NCBI RefSeq assembly: GCF_049847105.1 | Contig: NZ_JBNCNS010000003.1 | Location: 763,208-827,207, forward strand | Source of the DNA: Gordonia sp049847105 | GTDB taxonomy: Bacteria > Actinomycetota > Actinomycetes > Mycobacteriales > Mycobacteriaceae | Direction: 5' to 3' | DNA: 64,000 nt | Part shown: positions 8,406-16,194 of the stretch, one piece after another | How positions within the stretch are numbered: the first letter of the stretch is position 1 | Layout of the letters: each line of letters begins with the position of its first letter | Program-made: the position numbers and the translations under genes | The notes under the pieces: model-generated | Database searches by the model: none | Seen by the model: the letters and a program-made list of their open reading frames with translations, nothing else | Told to the model about the DNA's origin: nothing

Positions 8406-8420
8406 GACTGGTGTCCAGTC
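8406..8420. promoter_or_regulatory. Inverted repeat upstream of the F420-type oxidoreductase gene
   Basis: GACTGG-TGT-CCAGTC is a perfect 6-3-6 inverted repeat, 50 bp before the start at 8471 and just after the toroid gene stop. It could be a repressor operator in the promoter region. No regulator for it is identified. Confidence 0.4.
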
Positions 8421-8470
8421 AGTCGTCCAGGGTTGGGCGTGACATATTGCGACGCGGCGTTGGAGGGTTC

Positions 8471-9328
8471 ATGGAATTCGGGATCGTGCAGTTCACCAGT
8501 GATCGTGGGCTCAAGCCCCATGTGCTGGCCCCGCTGATCGAAGATGCCGGATTCGCCGCGTATTACGTGCCGGAACACGGACACATACCCACCCGGCGCG
8601 ACGCCGCGCATCCGCAGACCGGGGATTCCTCGCTGCCCGATGACCGCTACATGAGGACCCTCGATCCGTGGACGTCCCTGGCCGCGGCGGCCGCGGTCAC
8701 CGAGCGGATCCGGTTGGCCACCGCGGTCGCCCTTCCGGTGCAATCGGATCCGATCACGCTGGCGAAGACATTGGCCACCCTGGACCACATCTCCGGTGGT
8801 CGGGTCACCCTGGGTGTCGGATTCGGCTGGAACCTGGACGAACTCGGTGATCACAACGTGCCGCCGAAGCGCCGACGCACCATGCTGCGCGAGTACCTCG
8901 AGGCGATGCGGGCGCTGTGGACCCAGGAAGAGGCCGAATACCACGGAGAGTTCGTCGATTTCGGCGCCAGCTGGGCGTGGCCCAAGCCGCCGCAGTCGTC
9001 GATCCCGACCCTGGTCGGCGCGGCGGGCAACGAGAAGAACTTCAAGTGGATCGCGCGCAGTGCCGACGGCTGGATCACCACCCCCGGCGAAGACGACATC
9101 GAGGGCTCGGTGGAGCTCCTCAAGCGCATCTGGTCAGAAGCGGGTCGTGACGGCGAACCGCAGATCGTCGTGCTGGACTTCAAGCCGGTGCCGGAGCGTC
9201 TCGACAAATGGCGCGAGATCGGCGTGACCACCGTGCTCTACGGACTGCCGGACGACAGTGTGGAGCGGGCGAGCGGTTATCTCGCCAAGCTCGCCGGGAA
9301 GCTCGGCATCGCCTCCGCGGTGGTGTGA
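8471..9328 (+). CDS. LLM-class F420-dependent oxidoreductase
   Basis: 285 residues; the start is chosen at the ATG preceded by GGAGG (8462-8466). The luciferase-like TIM barrel is indicated by the N-terminal EFGIVQFTSDRG strand, the YVPEHGHIPTRR loop, LATAVALPVQSDPITLAKT, and the LGVGFGWNLDELGDH element typical of actinobacterial F420 enzymes. Probably moves hydride to or from a small substrate using coenzyme F420; FMN cannot be excluded. It stands alone with its own promoter region. Substrate unknown. Confidence 0.85.
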   Translation: MEFGIVQFTSDRGLKPHVLAPLIEDAGFAAYYVPEHGHIPTRRDAAHPQTGDSSLPDDRYMRTLDPWTSLAAAAAVTERIRLATAVALPVQSDPITLAKTLATLDHISGGRVTLGVGFGWNLDELGDHNVPPKRRRTMLREYLEAMRALWTQEEAEYHGEFVDFGASWAWPKPPQSSIPTLVGAAGNEKNFKWIARSADGWITTPGEDDIEGSVELLKRIWSEAGRDGEPQIVVLDFKPVPERLDKWREIGVTTVLYGLPDDSVERASGYLAKLAGKLGIASAVV

Positions 9329-9355
9329 GGGACTCAGGGGACGCACCCAAGCGCC

Positions 9356-9399
9356 GGTCGAGTGGCGTCGAGCCGCTAGGCGAGAGGTGTATCGAGACC
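9356..9399 (+). repeat. ~44-bp interspersed repeat, copy A
   Basis: Begins GGTCGAGT and ends GTATCGAGACC, with CGAGCCGCTAGGCGA inside. Related copies lie at 15795-15837 and, reversed, at 28923-28966. All three are in intergenic gaps. This one sits between convergent genes. Confidence 0.75.
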
Positions 9400-9417
9400 T
9401 CCTGCGCCACATACAAT

Positions 9418-10035
9418 TCACTGCTCCGGAGACGCCCGCAATCCCGGCATCAGATACCGCCGCACCTGGCGCAGCACCGCGTCGGCATCATCGGGATCGA
9501 CGGTGTCGCCGGGGACTGTGCCCAGACTGATCAGCACCCGCGCGACCCATTCGGACACCTCGCCGAGATCGTGATCGGGATGGATCTCGCCGCGCTGTGC
9601 CGCGGCATCGATGAACGGGCGCCAGAAGGCTGCGAGGTCGGGTATCAGGCCGGCAACTCCGGCACCCGCGCAAGCGGCGAATTCGTCGGGTTCGGTGGTC
9701 CGTAACCGCATCAGCAGCGTTCCGGGATCGTCGTAGGCGCCACGGCCGATGCGTACGCCTGTGCTCACTTGCCGATCGAGGCCGTCGATCGCCTCGAGTT
9801 CGGCGACCGCGTCGCCCCAGAAGGACTCGTTGAGCCGCACGATGGCGGCACCGACGAGCGTGGACTTGTCCGGAAAGTGCCGATAGAGCCAGGCTCGGGA
9901 CACCCCGGCGATCTCCGCGACTTCCTGCATGGTGGTCGAGCGGATCCCCTTCTCGGCGAGAAGTTTTTCGCACGCGTTGAGAAGTCGGGCGGCGACCGGG
10001 TCAGCCGGTTGCGGATTCGTCGGTGCCTCGCTCAC
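9418..10035 (-). CDS. TetR-family transcriptional regulator
   Basis: 205 residues from a GTG at 10035. The helix-turn-helix lies at about residues 27-60 (ACEKLLAEKGIRSTTMQEVA then IAGVSRAWLYRHFPDKSTLV), typical of TetR. It is divergent from the flavin monooxygenase operon across a 122-bp gap that carries two matching 26-bp operator-like inverted repeats, so it most likely represses that operon and itself. The ligand-binding C-terminal half has no recognisable specificity. Confidence 0.92.
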   Translation of the reverse strand: MSEAPTNPQPADPVAARLLNACEKLLAEKGIRSTTMQEVAEIAGVSRAWLYRHFPDKSTLVGAAIVRLNESFWGDAVAELEAIDGLDRQVSTGVRIGRGAYDDPGTLLMRLRTTEPDEFAACAGAGVAGLIPDLAAFWRPFIDAAAQRGEIHPDHDLGEVSEWVARVLISLGTVPGDTVDPDDADAVLRQVRRYLMPGLRASPEQ

Positions 10036-10055
10036 GTTCGCACCCTAGCAAATCT

Positions 10056-10081
10056 GTAGACAAATTCCGGATTCTGTTTAC
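10056..10081. promoter_or_regulatory. Putative TetR operator 1
   Basis: A 26-bp element with arms GTAGACAA and CTGTTTAC around a 10-bp spacer (imperfect inverted repeat). Same length and layout as the perfect copy 17 bp downstream. It lies 21 bp from the regulator start. Confidence 0.65.
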
Positions 10082-10098
10082 CCCTGCGACGAAATGCG

Positions 10099-10124
10099 GT
10101 AGACAGAATGAACAATCTGTCTAC
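10099..10124. promoter_or_regulatory. Putative TetR operator 2
   Basis: A 26-bp element with perfect 8-bp arms GTAGACAG and CTGTCTAC and a 10-bp spacer, 33 bp before the monooxygenase start. A 6-bp-stem hairpin (10126-10140, GCCCGC/GCGGGC) follows at once. Confidence 0.72.
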
Positions 10125-10157
10125 CGCCCGCTATGCGGGCTGTTCGGGTGAGGAACC

Positions 10158-11561
10158 ATGAGCACATATCTACCGCGTACCGCGGTCATCGGGGCAGGGA
10201 TCAGCGGTCTCACCTCCGGCAAGATGCTCGCCGACTACGGCGTGCCGTACACCTGCTTCGAATCGTCCGATCGGATCGGTGGGAACTGGGCATTCGGCAA
10301 CCCGAACGGTCACAGCAGCGCGTATCGCTCACTGCACATCGACACGTCCAAACATCAGCTGTCGTTCCGCGACTTCCCGATGCCCGAGAGCTATCCCGAC
10401 TTCCCGCATCACTCAGAGATCAAGAGCTACCTCGACTCCTACGCGCAGGCGTTCGGATTGCTCGACAACATCGAATTCGAGAATGCGGTCTCCCACGCCC
10501 GACGACTCGACGGCGGGGGATGGGAACTCGAGACACAGCGCGGAGATTCACGCCGGTTCGATCTCCTCGTGGTCGCGAATGGGCACCACTGGGACCCGAG
10601 GTTCCCCGACTTCCCAGGTGAGTTCACCGGGACTGCCATGCATGCGCACCACTACGTCGATCCGAAGACACCGCATGAATTCTCGGACAAGCGGATTCTG
10701 GTCGTGGGCCTCGGAAACAGCGCCGCAGACATCGCGGTCGAACTGTCGTCGAAGGCGCTGGGGAACAAGCTGACGTTGTCGACGCGTTCTGGTGCGTGGA
10801 TCGTGCCCAAGTACTTCGCGGGCAAACCGGCCGACAGGTACTATCACACCTCGCCGTACATCCCGTTCTCGTGGCAGCGCAAGTTCATGCAGGTCATGCA
10901 GCCGATGACCGCGGGACGGCCGGAGGACTTCGGGCTGCCGACGCCGAATCACAAGTTCTTCGAAGCGCATCCGACGCAATCGGTCGAGTTGCCGCTGCGC
11001 CTCGGCTCCGGCGATGTGATCCCCAAGCCCAACATCGCGCGGTTCGACGGTGAGACGGTCCATTTCGAGGACGGCACTTCCGACGATTTCGACATCATCA
11101 TCTACGCAACGGGTTACAACATCACCTTCCCGTTCTTCGATCCGGATTTCATCAGCGCACCGGACAATCGGATAGATCTGTACAAGCGGATGTTCTACCC
11201 GGGCATCGACGACCTCGTGTTCGCCGGGTTCGCGCAGGCAACCCCGACACTGTTCCCGTTCGTCGAGTGTCAGGCGCGACTGCTCGGCGCGTACGCCGTC
11301 GGGCGCTATCGTCTGCCATCGGAGCACGAGATGCATCAGGTGATCGCGGAGGATCAGCAATTCTTCACCGGGCACATGCTCGACCGGCCACGGCACACAC
11401 AGCAACTCGACCATTACCTCTACGAACACAACATCCGCAGCAAGGAGATGCCGGCGGGGCTCGGGCGCGCGCGCACTCAGGGGTCGCCGGTGTGGGCTCG
11501 GGTCGACGAGCACGATGAGCCGATGGTTGCCGCTGCAGGAGCGCAGGAAGGTACGCAATGA
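10158..11561 (+). CDS. Flavin-containing monooxygenase
   Basis: 467 residues. FAD motif AVIGAGISGLTSGKML near the N-terminus, the FMO fingerprint FxGxxxHxxxY as FTGTAMHAHHY (~residues 155-165), and the NADP motif VVGLGNSAADIAVEL. The C-terminal ATGYNI element is the usual FMO second signature. It inserts one oxygen atom from O2 into a nucleophilic or carbonyl substrate using NADPH. It is coupled to an alpha/beta hydrolase and an SDR: a monooxygenase plus hydrolase pair can convert a ketone to an ester and then split it, but Baeyer-Villiger activity is only inferred from context. The set recalls, without matching, the M. tuberculosis mymA operon. Confidence 0.88.
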   Translation: MSTYLPRTAVIGAGISGLTSGKMLADYGVPYTCFESSDRIGGNWAFGNPNGHSSAYRSLHIDTSKHQLSFRDFPMPESYPDFPHHSEIKSYLDSYAQAFGLLDNIEFENAVSHARRLDGGGWELETQRGDSRRFDLLVVANGHHWDPRFPDFPGEFTGTAMHAHHYVDPKTPHEFSDKRILVVGLGNSAADIAVELSSKALGNKLTLSTRSGAWIVPKYFAGKPADRYYHTSPYIPFSWQRKFMQVMQPMTAGRPEDFGLPTPNHKFFEAHPTQSVELPLRLGSGDVIPKPNIARFDGETVHFEDGTSDDFDIIIYATGYNITFPFFDPDFISAPDNRIDLYKRMFYPGIDDLVFAGFAQATPTLFPFVECQARLLGAYAVGRYRLPSEHEMHQVIAEDQQFFTGHMLDRPRHTQQLDHYLYEHNIRSKEMPAGLGRARTQGSPVWARVDEHDEPMVAAAGAQEGTQ

Positions 11562-12505
11562 TGACGACCCGGATGACGGTCACCTTTGATTCCCACGGAA
11601 CAGGCTGTGACGCATGGTATTTCCCGGGCGCGGACTGGTCACAGTTCGACACCCCGGCGGGCCGTCCGGTGGTGGTGATGGCACACGGGTTCGCCGGGAC
11701 GAAGGACTCCGGCCTGGAGCCGTACGCGCAGCGTCTCGCCGCCGCCGGACTCGCGGTGTTCGCCTTCGACTACCGAGGTTTCGGTTTGTCGGGTGGCGAA
11801 CCACGGCAACGGATCTCGATGACCGGACAAGCCGACGACTATCGTGCGGCGATCGACGCGGCCAAGCGTCAGGAGGGAGTCGATCCCGAGCGCGTGATCC
11901 TCTGGGGCGTCTCGCAATCCGGGGGTCATGCACTGGTCGTGGCCGCAGACCGAACCGACATCTGCGCCGTGGTAGCGATGGTGCCGCTCGTCAACGGTCT
12001 CGCGGCGGGAGTCCATCACTATCCACAGGTCGGCGCGAGTGCCATGGCGCGTTCGACGGTCGTCGGGATCAGCAGCGCCTTGGCCGGTAAGCTGGGCCGA
12101 CCGCCGACGATGATGCCGGTGGTCGGGCGGCCGGGTGAGAAGGCCGCGCTCACGTCGCCGGGATTTTACGAGGACTACCTGACGATCGCCGGGCCGTCGT
12201 GGCGGAACGAGGTGGACGCGTCGATCGGATTGGAACTCGGCAACTTCCGAGCCGACAAGCATGCCGATGCGATAACGGCACCGGTGCTGATGCAGATCGC
12301 CGACTTCGACCAGGGGGCACCACCCCACGCCGCGGCGAAGGCGGGGTTCAAGGCGCGGGCCGAGGTGCGGCACTACCCGTGTGACCACTTCGACGTCTTC
12401 GCGGGCAAGGACTGGTTCGAACCCGCTGTGGCGCATCAACTGTCATTCCTGACCGCACATCTCGCGCCGGTGGCCGAGAAAGCCGCCACCGGCGGTGCCT
12501 CATGA
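11558..12505 (+). CDS. Alpha/beta hydrolase
   Basis: 315 residues, overlapping the monooxygenase stop (ATGA). Oxyanion-region motif VMAHGFAGTKDSGL (~40-53) and a nucleophile elbow WGVSQSGG with Ser119; the usual G-x-S-x-G is here G-V-S-Q-S, a mild variant. The late histidine is probably in CDHFDVFAG. Domain style is dienelactone-hydrolase / S15-like. Likely an esterase or lactonase acting on the product of the upstream monooxygenase. Confidence 0.83.
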   Translation: MMTTRMTVTFDSHGTGCDAWYFPGADWSQFDTPAGRPVVVMAHGFAGTKDSGLEPYAQRLAAAGLAVFAFDYRGFGLSGGEPRQRISMTGQADDYRAAIDAAKRQEGVDPERVILWGVSQSGGHALVVAADRTDICAVVAMVPLVNGLAAGVHHYPQVGASAMARSTVVGISSALAGKLGRPPTMMPVVGRPGEKAALTSPGFYEDYLTIAGPSWRNEVDASIGLELGNFRADKHADAITAPVLMQIADFDQGAPPHAAAKAGFKARAEVRHYPCDHFDVFAGKDWFEPAVAHQLSFLTAHLAPVAEKAATGGAS

Positions 12506-13263
12506 CCGGCTCGCCCGCTGCCGTCGTCGTCGGCGGGGCGTCGGGTATCGGTCTGGCCACCGCGCGGGCGTTGGCCGCCGACGGTTATGTCGTCACCATC
12601 GCCGACGTGAACGCCGATGCGGCGCGGACGGCCGCCGACGAGATCGGCGGTACCACCAACGCGGTGACAATGGATGTGACAGACGAGGAATCGGTGTCCG
12701 CGGGCTTCGAGGCGGTAGAGGATCTGCGGGCCGTCGTGAGTTGTGCCGGTCTGACGATTCCCGGCGCCATCACGGAACTGCCGCTCGAACACTGGCAGAC
12801 GACCATCGACGTCTGCCTCACGGGATCGTTCCTGGTGCTCAAACATGCAGGCCAACGCGTCGTCGAGGGCGGCAGTATCACCGTGATCTCGTCCCTGAAC
12901 GGGCGTCAGCCCGGCAGTGGTGTCGGTGCCTACTGTGCGTCGAAGGCCGGTGCCACGATGCTGGTCGAGGTGGCCGCGCTGGAGATGGCGCCGCGCCGCG
13001 TGCGGGTCAACGCGATCCAGCCCGGCGTTGTCGACACCCCACTCACGGCCGGATTGTCGATGGTTCCGGGGCTCACCGAGGAGTACATCGAGAACACCCC
13101 GCTGGGCCGCAGCGGTCGTCCCGAGGAGATAGCGGACATGGCGGTGTTCCTCGCATCGGACAAGGCCGCGTGGATCACCGGAGCAGCCTTCGACGTGAAC
13201 GGCGGTGCGCATCTCCAGCGCTACCCGGACGTGCTCGGCAAGGTGCGGGCGATGATGTCCTGA
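12502..13263 (+). CDS. Short-chain dehydrogenase/reductase
   Basis: 253 residues, overlapping the hydrolase stop (ATGA). Cofactor motif VGGASGIGLATARAL replaces the usual TGxxxGxG first residue with Gly. Catalytic Ser in VISSLNG and Tyr-x3-Lys in GAYCASKAG are present. NAD(P)-dependent oxidation or reduction of an alcohol/ketone is expected. It is the last gene of the monooxygenase operon; a long palindrome starts three bases after its stop and may act as terminator. Confidence 0.9.
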   Translation: MTGSPAAVVVGGASGIGLATARALAADGYVVTIADVNADAARTAADEIGGTTNAVTMDVTDEESVSAGFEAVEDLRAVVSCAGLTIPGAITELPLEHWQTTIDVCLTGSFLVLKHAGQRVVEGGSITVISSLNGRQPGSGVGAYCASKAGATMLVEVAALEMAPRRVRVNAIQPGVVDTPLTAGLSMVPGLTEEYIENTPLGRSGRPEEIADMAVFLASDKAAWITGAAFDVNGGAHLQRYPDVLGKVRAMMS

Positions 13264-13265
13264 CG

Positions 13266-13335
13266 GTTCTTCCCCCGGGTCTTGCTTCCTCGTCCGGCCG
13301 CCGTCGGAGAGCGAAACAAGACCCGGGGGAGGAAC
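13266..13335. repeat. 70-bp long palindromic element R1
   Basis: Outer 19-base arms (13266-13284 and 13317-13335) pair at 18 of 19 positions around CCCCCGGGTCTTG; the full 31-base arms pair at ~25 positions. Its ends match element R2, also exactly 70 bp. It lies directly after the SDR stop and at the point where the AbiEi-like remnant begins. It could be a transcription terminator or a small mobile palindrome. Confidence 0.75.
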
Positions 13336-13937
13336 TTCCGGCGGCCGGTCCCGGTCACCTCGCGTGCCCGATCGATCTGCGACGTCGCGCGCACCGGCAC
13401 ATTTGTCCAGGGGGTCTGCGTACTCGATTCGGGTCGCCAGCTCGGCGAGACGATGGCCGAGATCGGCGAGCAGGTCGACCAACTGCGACGGCACCATGGC
13501 ACCGATGGCATCGCGGCATCGCGATGCTGCGATCGATGGTGGTCTCGGCGAACGGATTGTCAGAGAGCGTCGGTGAGTCCGTGAGCCGACTGGTGCTCTC
13601 CGAGAACCCGCAGATCCCCACACCTGATCTGCAGGTCGCGATCCCGGTGGACCTCGACGGGAAACGCAAGACGGTGCGCGGCGACTTCGGCCGGCGGGAT
13701 GTCGACGGCGTGCTCCGAGTCGTCGGAGAGTTCGACGGTCGCCTCGAGTATCACCGGTCGACCCCGTTCGGGGACCGGCTGCCCGAGGACGTCATCTATG
13801 AGGAGAAACTCCGCGAGGATGCGATCCGCGCGACGGGACCGCTGGTCGTCCGATGGACATGGTCGGATTCCATGCGCCCCAGAATCCTCCACGCCAGGGT
13901 GATCGCAGCCCTCCGGGCCGCCGGCATCCTCCGGTGA
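13336..13937 (+). pseudogene. Remnant of an AbiEi-like / DUF559-like protein, frameshifted
   Basis: Two adjacent frames read as one familiar C-terminal region. The first (from about 13348) has VTSRARSICDVARTGTFVQG; the second has SESVGESVSRLVL, VVGEFDGRLEYHR and VIYEEKLREDAIR ending VVRWTWSD. Together they match the end of actinobacterial proteins annotated as AbiEi-family antitoxin-like with a DUF559/endonuclease-like C-terminus. The frame change falls at an exact 8-bp duplication, GGCATCGC at 13507-13514 and 13515-13522; dropping one copy restores DGIAMLRSMV. The N-terminal ~100 residues are missing, and element R1 occupies their place. Almost certainly non-functional. Confidence 0.75.
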
Positions 13938-13989
13938 GGTCCCCGGTGAGGCCCCCAGCGACATCCCTCAGCGACATCCCCCAGCGGCA

Positions 13990-14059
13990 GTTCGTCCCCC
14001 GCGTCTGGTTTCGTCCGCCGACTGCTTGCGGAGGACAACGCGAGACCTGGGGGAAGAAC
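13990..14059. repeat. 70-bp long palindromic element R2
   Basis: Same length and end sequence as R1 (outer 19 bases match R1 at 16 of 19 on each side). Its own arms pair at about 23 of 31 positions. It lies between the pseudogene (ends 13937) and the convergent methyltransferase (ends 14073), so a bidirectional terminator role is possible. Confidence 0.7.
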
Positions 14060-14072
14060 GGGCAGGGTCGGG

Positions 14073-14762
14073 TCAGCCGAGGGGTGTGCCCACCTCGCCG
14101 CCGTCGCGACGGAGCACGCGCAGCGAGCCCTCGGCCCGCACCTCGGTGAACTGCCCGGTGGCCAGCGCCTGACGATAGATCTCGTACGGAGGCCGTCCGC
14201 CGTCCTCGGGGTTCGGGAACACGTCGTGGATGAGCAGTGCCCCGCCGATGCGCACCCAGGGCGCCCACCCGTCGAGGTCGTTCTGCGCGGCCTGCATGCT
14301 GTGGCCGCCGTCGATGAACACGAAGTCGGCCGGCTTGCCCCACACCCTTGCGGCGATGGCCGACCCTGCGAGCATGCCGATCACGGTGTTCTCGAGACCC
14401 GCGTCGTACATGGTCTGGCGGAAGCGTGCCGAGGTGTCGAGCGTCCCGGTGTGCGGGTCGACGAGGGACTTGTCGTGGTACTCCCAGCCGGGCTGATGCT
14501 CCTCGGAGCCGCGATGATGATCGACCGTCACGATGGTCGCCCCGTAATGTTCGGCGGCCGCCCCGAGGAAGACGGTGGACTTGCCGCAGTAGGTGCCGAT
14601 CTCGACCCCGACACGAGTCGAATTCGGCTGGGCCAGATACTCTCCCGCGATCTCGAAAAGGGTCTGTGCCTCGTCGAGGGGCATGAAACCGGGGGCCTCT
14701 TCGGCCACTTTGAGGCGCTCCGGCGATGGTGCGTTCGGCGTCCTTGCCGACGATGCAGTCAT
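14073..14762 (-). CDS. Class I SAM-dependent methyltransferase (Methyltransf_24 type)
   Basis: 229 residues; the start at 14762 has AGGAG a few bases upstream, while the longer frame overlaps the divergent gene. The SAM site is VGVEIGTYCGKSTVFLGAAA (~residues 49-68), with the acidic VTVDHHRGSEEH strand and the FVFIDGGHSMQAAQNDLDGW motif seen in O-methyltransferase-like Methyltransf_24 proteins. The DGGH motif often accompanies metal-dependent O-methyl transfer. Divergent from the quinone oxidoreductase gene with a 49-bp gap. Substrate unknown. Confidence 0.83.
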   Translation of the reverse strand: MTASSARTPNAPSPERLKVAEEAPGFMPLDEAQTLFEIAGEYLAQPNSTRVGVEIGTYCGKSTVFLGAAAEHYGATIVTVDHHRGSEEHQPGWEYHDKSLVDPHTGTLDTSARFRQTMYDAGLENTVIGMLAGSAIAARVWGKPADFVFIDGGHSMQAAQNDLDGWAPWVRIGGALLIHDVFPNPEDGGRPPYEIYRQALATGQFTEVRAEGSLRVLRRDGGEVGTPLG

Positions 14763-14811
14763 ACTCCTGATCCTATCCGGTCGATATCGGCGGCCGCGTA
14801 GGGTGAGCCGT

Positions 14812-15780
14812 ATGAAAGCACAAGTGCTCACCGCCGAGACGGGACCCGCTGGACTGGAACTGACCGACGTCGCCGACCCCGCTCCGGCCGATGGGCAGGT
14901 CCTCGTCGACATCAAGTCGTGTGGTATCTGCTTCCCCGACCTCCTGATGAGTCAGGGCAAATACCAGCTGCGGATGCCGACGCCGTTCACCCCGGGCACC
15001 GAGGTGGCCGGGGTGGTGCGCGATGCACCCGCCGGCTCGTCGGTCAAGGCGGGCGACAAGGTGCTGGTGGCGTCCATCGTCGGTGGCTTCGCCGAGCAGG
15101 TCGCCGCGGCGCCCGAGCAGTTGTTGCCGCTGCCCGAGGGGCTGACCTTCGACCAGGGTGCGGCGATGGGCATCAACTACCAGACGGCGTTGTTCGCGCT
15201 GAAGCTCCGCGCGCAGACCGCGCCCGGCGAGATCGTAGGTGTCCTCGGCGCCGCGGGCGGTGTCGGTACCGCGTCGATCATGGTGGCAAAGGCCATGGGC
15301 GCCAAGGTGATCGCCATCGTGCACCGGAAGGGTGCCGAAGAGTTGCTGCGCAGTGCGGGCGCCGACGAGATCGTCGCGCTCGAAGATGGATGGGGGGCGA
15401 AGCTCAGGGAGGTCGCACCCGAGGGTGTGGACGTCATGATCGACCCCTCCGGCGGAGAGGTCTTTGACGAGGCGCTGCGTCAGGTCGCCCCCGACGGCCG
15501 CTATGTGGTCATCGGTTTCGCTGCCGGCGGCATCCCGACGGTCAAGCTGAACCGGGTGCTGTTCCGCAACATCTCCATCGTCGGCGCCGCGTGGGGCGAG
15601 TACGTGCGTACTCATCCCGGGGTGCCGGAGATGCTGCACGACGAACTTGCCGAGATGATCGCCGCGGGGTTGCGGCCGCAGGTCAATGTCACCTATCCGC
15701 TCGACGAGCTGCCCAAGGCGTTGACCGATCTGGCCGAAGGGCGGATCCTGGGGAAAGCGGTCGTCAAGATCGCCGACTGA
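14812..15780 (+). CDS. NADPH:quinone oxidoreductase family (MDR, zinc-free)
   Basis: 322 residues. N-terminal GroES-like half with CGICFPDLLMSQGKYQ and the PGTEVAGVV element; Rossmann half with VLGAAGGVGTASIMVAKAMG, the AAxGGVG signature of quinone oxidoreductase-like MDR enzymes. No structural-zinc cysteine cluster is present. It would reduce quinones or enoyl compounds with NADPH. Monocistronic by appearance; downstream lies a repeat copy and a DUF2277 gene. Confidence 0.88.
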   Translation: MKAQVLTAETGPAGLELTDVADPAPADGQVLVDIKSCGICFPDLLMSQGKYQLRMPTPFTPGTEVAGVVRDAPAGSSVKAGDKVLVASIVGGFAEQVAAAPEQLLPLPEGLTFDQGAAMGINYQTALFALKLRAQTAPGEIVGVLGAAGGVGTASIMVAKAMGAKVIAIVHRKGAEELLRSAGADEIVALEDGWGAKLREVAPEGVDVMIDPSGGEVFDEALRQVAPDGRYVVIGFAAGGIPTVKLNRVLFRNISIVGAAWGEYVRTHPGVPEMLHDELAEMIAAGLRPQVNVTYPLDELPKALTDLAEGRILGKAVVKIAD

Positions 15781-15794
15781 ACTCCTTGTCCGCT

Positions 15795-15837
15795 GGTCGA
15801 GTATTCGACGAGCGAAGCGAGGAGACGTATCGAGACC
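15795..15837 (+). repeat. ~44-bp interspersed repeat, copy B
   Basis: Begins GGTCGAGTATTCGACGAGCG and ends GTATCGAGACC; 12 bases before the DUF2277 start, so it supplies most of that gene's leader. Related to the copies at 9356 and 28923. Confidence 0.75.
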
Positions 15838-15848
15838 AGGAGCCCACC

Positions 15849-16124
15849 ATGTGCCGCAACATCACCGAGCTGCGCGGTCTGGAACCCGCGGCAACCGACG
15901 AGGAGATCGAGGCCGCGGCCCGGCAATACATCCGCAAGGTGAGCGGCATTCGGCAACCGTCGTCGGCCAACGCCGAGGCCTTCGAGCTGGCCGTGCAGCA
16001 GGTCACCGAGGCCACCCATGCACTGCTCGACGTGTTGCCCGAGCGGCGGCAGCCGCCCAAGACCGTGCCGCCGCTGCGCCGTCCCGAGGTGCGGGCGCGA
16101 ATGGCGGCACAAGGGTCGGTCTGA
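15849..16124 (+). CDS. DUF2277-family small protein
   Basis: 91 residues, start MCRNITELRGLEP, the conserved opening of DUF2277. A helical body (EEIEAAARQYIRKVSGIRQP and EAFELAVQQVTEATHALL) precedes a basic Pro/Arg-rich tail. Family members are small, cytoplasmic and uncharacterised. A repeat copy lies directly upstream. Confidence 0.85.
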   Translation: MCRNITELRGLEPAATDEEIEAAARQYIRKVSGIRQPSSANAEAFELAVQQVTEATHALLDVLPERRQPPKTVPPLRRPEVRARMAAQGSV

Positions 16125-16194
16125 CATCGGGGTTTCGCGCAGCGATGAGCGGAAGTGTTGGGTGTTCGCCGTCATCGCTCGCTAATGTGCTGAG

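Noticed and set aside
13336..13937. Active toxin-antitoxin or AbiE defence system
   Set aside because: Only a frameshifted C-terminal remnant is present; no toxin partner.
16125..16194. Riboswitch before the amino-acid importer
   Set aside because: An 8-bp inverted repeat is present but only 70 bases are available and no known aptamer pattern is visible.
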